A stretch of 64,000 nucleotides of DNA from Eucommia ulmoides (taxonomy: Eukaryota > Streptophyta > Magnoliopsida > Garryales > Eucommiaceae). Made by a program: the position numbers and the translations under genes. Where the stretch lies: positions 43,926,785-43,990,784 of the forward strand of contig CM028326.1 in assembly GCA_016647705.1 (NCBI GenBank). The letters are read 5' to 3'. This document shows, in pieces, positions 56,615 to 64,000 of the stretch. Under the pieces are notes generated by a model. The model was not told the origin of the DNA and ran no database searches. It saw only the letters and a program-made list of their open reading frames with translations. Within the stretch, counting starts at the first letter, position 1. Every line of letters begins with the position of its first letter.

Positions 56615-58020
56615 ATATCTCTTAGGACCTAAGAACATAGTGTTATTCCTAAAAATGGAACATTGATCCGAGGACTAATGACATGCTTGTATTTTTCATC
56701 CTCAGAAATGGATTATTGTTCTTAGGACCTAATGATAGAATTGGATCATTTCCCTTAAGTTTTAATGACAGGGTTATCATATTTTCTCCTCAAATATGGA
56801 TCATTTTTCTAGGATCAAATGGCAGAATTATCATTTTTCTTCCTCAAAAAATGGATCATCATTCTTAGGACTTGAGGAAGGGTCTAAGACACTTTTGATC
56901 TCATGATATCTACAGAGGGTGAATTTGACTTGCCTAAAGCGTTTTGATCCCAAACCAAAATGTCTTCCTTATGGTTCATAATTCCTATTATATACGCTTT
57001 ATGAGAAAGGACACTATTCTTAGGACATGATATGTGTCTCTTAGGGAAATATGACCCAATGTTTAGTTATTATTGGATCGCACAGTCTTGATTCGACTAG
57101 GTGATGAAATGTTATTATGTCTTAATAAGATTGGCATGATTTTTGTACAATCAAAGTATATTCACTCACGCTGTCTTAACTTGTGAATGTTTGACAACTT
57201 TGTTTGGCAAAGGCTTTATTATTTCAGACTTATTGAAGTGGGATTTTCATGCCTTATTTAAAGGCAAAGGTATTTGTGATTTTATTAGAATAAGTTTGGA
57301 GTACGTTATCACGGATGAAATGGACACTTATGATTTAATGTTTGTATATTGAGGTTATGGTATTAATTTAAAGAAGGATTCTTGTTCTTTCCAGCGGCTT
57401 GCTCTCTATTTTGATTTTGAAAATGTTTTTTGACATTGAGTAAGCTCGCAATGCGTGGGATAGAACAAGAACTGTTATGCTAATTATTACGCCCCTTCTT
57501 GTCCTAGAAGTTTTACTCTGTCTGCCCAATATAACAATTATATAAATAACTATACAGAAGATAAAAACAAAATCGCTCTCCAAGATAAGTGTCCTAAGTA
57601 GAACATGGTTTTGGTTATTGCTCTATCCTAGGCTCACTATATGTGGTTCATGGCTTTTCTTCCAGCTCATCCTAGAAAGATTTGGTTCTTATACCTTCAA
57701 ACCTCCAGTGTCTTACCCGCGGGAACATCCATCGTTGGTTGGTGGTCTGAGTAAGTCGAGTTTCATAGCCGGATCCTAGGGGCGAGACCCACCTGGCCTT
57801 GCTTCTACTAATGCCTTTTTTTTTATCCTAAGGGTTTTCAAGGCTTAGATCTGTGTGATGAAATCACCAACGTCAAACCCTACTACCAGGTTTTCATCAT
57901 GATATGCAATGTAAAGTGAGTGCTTGTGCGTTGGAGAGAGTATATGGAAATGAAATGCGGGAATTTAAAGAACGAAATTGAAATGCAGTATTGAAAGACA
58001 GTAAATATGCATGCATGCAT

Positions 58021-58137
58021 GCTATTATTATTGACATCATCCTCATCATTATTATTATTTATTATTTTATTATTATCATCTTATTATTTTGTTTTATTTT
58101 TATTTTTATTATTTTATACATTTATTTATTTATCTAC

Positions 58138-58193
<56 letters not shown>

Positions 58194-58210
58194 TATTACT
58201 ATTTATTACT
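58021..58210. repeat. (TTA)n microsatellite
   Basis: Imperfect TTA/TTAT runs from 58021 and a clean (TTA) run of about 18 units at 58138-58192. Element A has TTATTG units at the same place. Open frames coding poly-Ile, poly-Tyr or poly-Leu here are artefacts. Confidence 0.9.
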
Positions 58211-58312
58211 TTTGGAAGAGAATGAATTGTGTTTAAAAATCAAAGACAAATTCTTCGGGTTTTATTTAACTATAAATATAAATTTAGACTTTGACGAGGC
58301 TTGACCCTCTAA

Positions 58313-58334
58313 AGTCCCTAGTAGAGTTACTAAT
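58313..58334 (-). other. Primer binding site of element E
   Basis: Minus strand ATTAGTAACTCTACTAGGGA directly follows the LTR end at 58335; it corresponds to the sites at 44241-44262 and 49073-49094. Confidence 0.65.
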
Positions 58335-60834
58335 TGTCGCACCTCTGATTTTGATAACAGACGAAGTAAAGATTGGGAAGAAGAGAAAACAAGTTTCAGT
58401 ACTCCCTCTCTAAGTCGTCCAAATCTGTTCATTTTGAAAATAGTTTTTCTAGGTGTTGGTTTTAAAAAACTTCTTGGGCTGGGATTTTATGTTGAAAACA
58501 GAGTCGCCACCTAACATAGGGTTAAATAGTGTGCTAGGTCACTGAGATTTTTAGAAATTCATTTTTTCTTTGAAATGGCTCATGTTTCGACTTCATAAAG
58601 GTCAATGCACCGGAGATATTCTGGAAGTTTAGGGGACAATTATGCTCTGGGAAGGTTTTATGCACCTCAAGACACCTGTCTGTAAACGATACCTTAGTCT
58701 AAATGAATATTCATTGCTAAATAATATCCGAGTAATTTTCTTTGATTTTATTAACAAAGCAATTCCCTTTTTTAAAGTCCCCCCCCCCCCCCCCCCCCTT
58801 TTATGTATTTTGACATGATTAAAGCTGGTAAATGGTTTAACTATCCATAGGCAACTACAACTAAAACAAGTTGAAATAATAAAAAAAAAAATTGACATAA
58901 TGAAAGTAGTAAACTACATTAATCTACACTATTCTAGGCAGTGACAACCCAATAGCAGTTTATAAGAAACAAAAATATAATTGTCCGAACCTTATATAGG
59001 GTTTTCTATATATCCCTGTTTGCATAGGAAATCAAGTCAACATATAGTTCCAACATGCAAGCTATACTAAATTAAATGCTTTTGGTATTTTTAAGAGACT
59101 GAACCTTTTATAGGTTGCCCACATATCCTTGTTTTCACAAGGAATCAGATCGACATGTAGTTCTAGCATGCAAACTAAGCTAAATTAATTAGATATGTGA
59201 CTGAACCCATACGTGGGTTGCCTACGTATCTCAGATTAATGAGAATTAAGTCTTCATGTAGTTCGTTTATGTTAAGGTGATTACTAGTTGATTGGGTTTT
59301 AGTTGATTTTAATCAATTTTAGTTATTAAATAATACATGAGTAACAACATGCAAACTCTTTTATTTAGACAAGTTAATGTTAGTATGTGAGTTGTTAGTT
59401 GAAAATGAAAAGAAATACCATATATATATATATACTAGTCCTACTCGTAACTAAGAAAAATAGAAAGGTTTCTGAAGAAGAATCACCTATATCCCTGAAG
59501 GAATGGAGGCCCTTCCTTTATCCCTAATTTTTAGCCACAAGGGTCTATTGGTGTAGTATATAGATATGTATATATATATAGGTGCCAGTCTACTAGCCTG
59601 AAGACTTAGTGTCAGGCTATGATCATGACTTTTGGCAGAAAGTAAATCAGTTATTAACAATTATATAAGTTAGTAAAGAATTGGTTTGAAGTGTTCTCGA
59701 GCAAATCGTAGAGACTATGCACAACTCACGATGTGATAGTTGTTTTGTTTGAATCCTTACATGTTCTTAACATGTTCTCAGATGATTTGGGTGATCACAT
59801 GTTCTTGGATGTTCTTAATATGATTTTTGTATGCTATGGACATGGTTTGATGATTACAACAAAAATTAAACATTATTTGGTTGATTATGGATTATATGTG
59901 TTATATACATAAAATTGATGGATAGATACTACATGATTCTACTATGTACAAGCATAATACGCGAAATTAAGACAAGATGGAAGGATGTTCAAGACACATA
60001 CCTAGTTTAGGGGAGTAGTCTTTTCCTAAACATATACATTCTTATCATTCTTTGATCTTCTTGCTCCAAGAACCTCAAGAACACCCTCCAGGACCAAATT
60101 TTAGTAGAATAACGATGTATTACTCAAGAGGAATGATTTATAATCCTTGCACCCAAGAGAACTTCTCAAGCATAAAGAGAGAAGCTGGGGTTTCAAGTCT
60201 TGTATATTATGAAAACATGCAATTCCTATTTATAGGCCAAGGGCCTACACACTTAGCCAAGTGTAGGCCATTCCAATCCCTTCCTTAGGGACTATTTTTC
60301 CTAGGGGACATGCTCTTTTTTCTTTTTTTTTTGGGGTTTTAATCACATTTGGATGAACTTTAAGGATAATGTAGGATTCTCAAAGATTTGGTAATGACTC
60401 CCAAATCGTTTCCTAGTTTTTGTGATGATTGAAAATCATTAGCAATCATTTTAGTCCCTTGAAAATGATTGGTTGCACATGGGTGCATTAATGGAATGAA
60501 GTGACACTTCCGGTTCGGTTTAGGAGCTAAGTACCATTTAGTTTCATTATTTTGGTTTGGTTTCCATTAATGTTTCCAAGGTTCAATGTATATGGTCTCA
60601 ATAAATATTTTTGCATTTAATGCCTAATGATGACTCATAACTTAGTGGACACTCATCCTGTTTGTTTTGGATTGAATCGGGTTAGCTTGCCTTGTAACTA
60701 ATAGTTGGATTTCAAGGGTTTTAGTTAGCCCTAAGATATTTTCATGAAAATATATTGATTCAATGCATCCACCCCTTCCATGTCATCCTAATCAATAAAT
60801 TCTGATTGGGAAGTGCATTAAATGCCTTAGCTAG
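58335..60834 (-). repeat. Element E 5' LTR, right part missing
   Basis: Plus-strand view: TGTCGCACCTCTG start, GAGTCGCCACCTAACATAGG (58501), a pure C-run of 20 (58779-58798), GAACC-TATAGGTTGCCCACAT units (58985-59225), GAAGAATCACCTATATCCC (59476), minus-strand TATA near 60225, and the TTTGGTAATGA block (60387). It stops at 60834, where plus-oriented LTR F begins. Confidence 0.72.
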
Positions 60835-60949
60835 TGTAGACACCGCATGTTATCCTGCCTAATCAGTATCGAATCGAAAGTACGAGTTCATATAAATTTT
60901 AAAATTCGGTTTAAAGGGAATGGAGTTACACTTTGGATCATACTAGATA

Positions 60950-61010
<61 letters not shown>

Positions 61011-62275
61011 AAAACATAAAAACTGTTAAATTTGACTAAATTCAGCGAAGTAAAAGTTTCTGGTCAACCTCAAAAATCCTATAATTTAAGGGGGTCTAAA
61101 ATGACTTTATTAAATATTGATTTTCATTAAATCATCTTTAGTATAAATAAAACATTTACTATCACTGAATTTTGTTAGTTTAACACCAAAAACAATTATT
61201 TCATTAATACATATTACATCAAATCCCAACAAGAAACAATCCAAGAGACCTTGATAAAGGCTTGGAAAGGTCATGACAGGCCCTAAATCACAAGGTGATT
61301 AAGGACTTGGGCTTTGTATGGATTTACACCTCCAAGTTTGTCTTGACAAACCACCCTAGGCCCAATGAATCAATGGCCCAACCCTCATTAAAAGGCCCAC
61401 AAAGGATTCTTGAAATAACCAATTAACCCTTAGATATTCCCTACACAAGTATCTAAGGAAAGAAACCAGGACACTTAGGATGTGACCAACCGTTATTAAA
61501 ACTAAACCGATTCGGTTCACCACCTAATTTAGGCATTTAATGTGAATTAAATGCTTATCCCATCAAGCATTAAATGATTGGGATTATATGGATAGGACAC
61601 ATTCAAGGTTTCAAGATATTTTGATCAAAATATTTTAGAGTTAACAGAAAATCTTGAAATGTGACTACCCCTTTATCGAAACCAAATTATTTCGATTCGC
61701 CACCTAACCCATGCATTTAATGATAATTAAATGCATATACCATAAAGCATTAAATTCTTAGGGATGAAATAGAATGGATAGATGCAATGAATCTAGATAT
61801 TTTCACAAAATATCTTAGGGTTAACTAGAAACGTTGAAATCCAACTGTCAGTTACAAGGAAAACTAACTCGATTCAATACAAAAACAACCGGATGTGTTA
61901 TCACAAGTAATGAATCATCATAGAGAATTAATTTCCAATTAACACATCAAGACTACATACATTGCACCTTCAATGCATTAATGGAAACTAAATCGAAAGA
62001 GTAAAACTAGCTGGTACTTAACCTCTAAACCAAATCGAAAGTGTAACATCATGCCATTAATTCACCCATGTTAAACCAATAGGATTTGAGGAAGTGTAAT
62101 AATTGGTAATGACTGCCAATCATTAACAAATCTAGGATAAGATTTGGTAATGATTACCAAATCTTTAAGAATCTTTTGTTCCACCTAAAATTCATTTAAA
62201 TCTGAACAAAACCAAAATAAGAGACCAATTCCCCTAGGCCAAACACACCCTAACAAAGAGACTGAATTGGCCAGA
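60835..62275 (+). mobile_element. Tat-like LTR F (plus), cut by LTR G
   Basis: Starts TGTAGACACCGCATG inside LTR E. Family landmarks follow: CTAAAATGACTTTA (61096), CCGTTATTAAAACTAAACCG (61489), TTTGGTAATGATTACCAAAT (62143). A (TA)n tract of about 25 units is at 60953-61008. It ends where LTR G begins, before its own TATA region. Confidence 0.7.
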
Positions 62276-64000
62276 TGCAAACACCGTAGTTTTTCCCGCC
62301 TAATCAGTGTCGGATCAAGTACAAATTGAGATAAACTTTAAACTTAGGCTTGAAGGGAATGAATTTGTACCAGAGATCACACTGTATAATATACAAAAAT
62401 ACTCAAAAACATGAGAAAAACACAAAAAATGTTAAATTTGACAAAATACAGCTAAGTACAAGTTTCTAGTCAACCTCAAAAATCCCATAATTTAAGGGAG
62501 TCTAAAATGAATTTATTAAAGTTTGATTTTCATTATATCAACTTTATTAGAGATAAAAATTAGCCACTATCCTTAAATTATAGAATATTGCAAACAAATT
62601 ACTCTGGTTACCTACCCTGACCCTGAAAGATTTATAATCACTAATTCTTGTTGGTTTAGCACCAAAAACAATTGTCTCAATTATGCATATTATATCAAAT
62701 ACCACGAAGAAACAATACAAGATACATTAATAAAGACTTGTAAAGGTCATGAAAATCCCTAAATCACCAAGGTGATTAAGGACTTGGACTTGGGCTTGGT
62801 TTGGATTTACACCGAAACCAAGTTGTCTTGACAAACCACCCTAGGCCCAATGAATTAAAGGACTAACAATAATTAATGGCCCACAAAATAGGAATTTAAA
62901 TGACCAAGGAACCTTCATATACGCTTTCTAAAAAATATCCAGGAAGGGAAGCAAGACACTTAGGATGTGATAAATCGTTATTGAAACTAAACGGATTCGG
63001 TTCGCCACCTATTTTAGGCATTTAATGAGCAATGAATACCCACCCCATCAAGAATTAAATATTCAAGATTACATGGATAGGACACATTCAATAGATTTAG
63101 ATATTTCAAGCAAAATATCTTAATTATAACTGAAAACTTTGAATTATGACTACCCGTTAACAAAACCAAATCAAATTGGTTTGGCACCTAGCCAATTCAT
63201 TAAATGAACATCACATCAAGAAATAAATACTTGGGATGAAATGTAAGGTCTAGGTTCAAAGTATAAATATATTTTCACCAAAATATCGTAAGGTAACTAA
63301 GGAACTTGAAAACCAACAGTTGGTTACAAGACAAGTTAACCCAATTTAATCCGAAACCAATCGGACGAGTGCTCAAATGTCATGACTCATCATGGTGCAT
63401 TAAATTCAATTGTGACACATCAAGACCAAGTTTAATTCATTTGGAAATCATTAATGGAAACTAAACAAAAATAGTGAAACTAACTAGTACTTAGCCCCTA
63501 AACAGAACCGGATGTGTCACATTGAGCCATAATGCACCCATGTGCAACCCATTTGATTGGAGGAGAGGTAATGAGTGGAAATGATTTCGTTCAACACAAA
63601 ACATGATCAAATCAAGATAGCATGTCAACTAGGCCGAGCACCCCCAAGGAAGAGGCTGGGATGGCCTCCATAGATATAAATATGCTAGCCCCCAGCCTAT
63701 AAATAGGGGTTCTTGGTTCTCATTTTTTTCACGCCTCAAATGCTTAGCTTCTCTTTCTAAAACTCGAGCCAAGTCACTGGTACTCGTCTTTTTGAGCAAA
63801 TCTATTGTATAACACTGTTATTCTGCTGAAATATAGTTATGGAGGGTGTTATTGATGTTCTTGGAGCAAGAACTCAAGAGAAAGACGATTACCGATCAAA
63901 GCCTAGCCTAGAGGATCAAAGTGGAAAAGGAGACAACAACTTAGGGAAGACCACTTCCCCTAAGTAAGGTTTTCTTGATGTTCTTGGAGCAAGAACTCAA
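62276..64000 (+). mobile_element. Tat-like LTR G (plus), continues beyond the window
   Basis: Starts TGCAAACACCGTAG-TTTTTCCCGCC, a mutated TGTAGACACCG, and keeps all early family landmarks. TATA box CTATAAATAG at 63697-63706, followed by leader sequence and CTTCCCCTAAGTAAGG at 63954. Compared with the other copies, the dyad block near 63570 is mostly deleted (GAAATGATTTCG left). Confidence 0.7.

Larger units (their letters stand above)
53471..58312 (-). mobile_element. Element E internal region (Tat-like)
   Basis: Minus-oriented relative of A and B. From its PBS at 58334 leftwards there are a leader (58312-56615), a solo LTR insertion (54742-56614), further leader (54741-53990) and gag fragment (53990-53471). 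It then meets the B LTR. Pol is not seen. The leader gives the empty site for solo LTR 3. Confidence 0.6.

Noticed and set aside
58007-58304. Overlapping ORFs with poly-Leu, poly-Tyr or poly-Ile, looking like membrane proteins
   Set aside because: They are translations of a (TTA)n microsatellite in three frames.

Overview
The window looks like a repeat-dominated stretch of a large plant nuclear genome, probably an angiosperm and perhaps a eudicot. It is AT-rich and holds Ty3-type LTR retrotransposons resembling the Tat/Ogre group, Copia elements with long LTRs of about 2.2 kb, RTE-like LINE tails ending in (TTG)n, Mutator-like, hAT-like and Tourist-like DNA elements, and solo LTRs with target-site duplications (TSDs). 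I found no intact host gene, tRNA, rRNA or organellar insertion. Nearly every protein-like stretch belongs to a mobile element and most are broken. The species cannot be named from this sequence.

Left region (1-16.5 kb). A decayed Copia element (about 0.4-9.8 kb) was hit by a short LINE (762-957, 17-bp TSD) and by a 7.2-kb Mutator-like element (1215-8397, 10-bp TSD). The Mutator-like element is the most interesting object here. It has long terminal inverted repeats holding short palindromes, a TATA box, a leader exon and a splice donor on each side. It carries a plus-strand gene with a PB1-like N-terminus but no visible transposase, two related minus-strand ORFs of an unrecognised family, and a 260-bp gap-free palindrome between the convergent genes. 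This recalls maize MuDR, but the gene content differs. To the right lie a distant LTR-like sequence, AT-rich DNA, a Tourist-like MITE, a low-copy stretch, and a minus-strand LTR with polypurine tract next to a broken antisense ORF.

Middle region (16.5-29.9 kb). Two plus-oriented LTRs of one Tat-like family lie end to end. They contain a hAT-like element (17320-17938) and a solo LTR (18229-19620). At about 24.69 kb the family continues in inverted orientation. That inverted fragment holds a Copia solo LTR with a second Copia solo LTR inside it.

Right region (29.9-64 kb). Element A (29862-47870, minus strand) has two LTRs of about 3.5-3.6 kb, a primer binding site (PBS), a polypurine tract (PPT) and a near-matching TSD, but no recognisable gag-pol. 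Its 3' untranslated part holds a 1.7-kb array of 25-bp units with higher-order structure. A sits inside element B, a relative that keeps a gag C-terminal fragment. A third relative, E (53.5-60.8 kb), has another gag fragment and a solo LTR with a perfect TSD. Two more plus-oriented LTR starts (60835, 62276) close the window. The order of nesting can be read from interrupted copies and TSDs.
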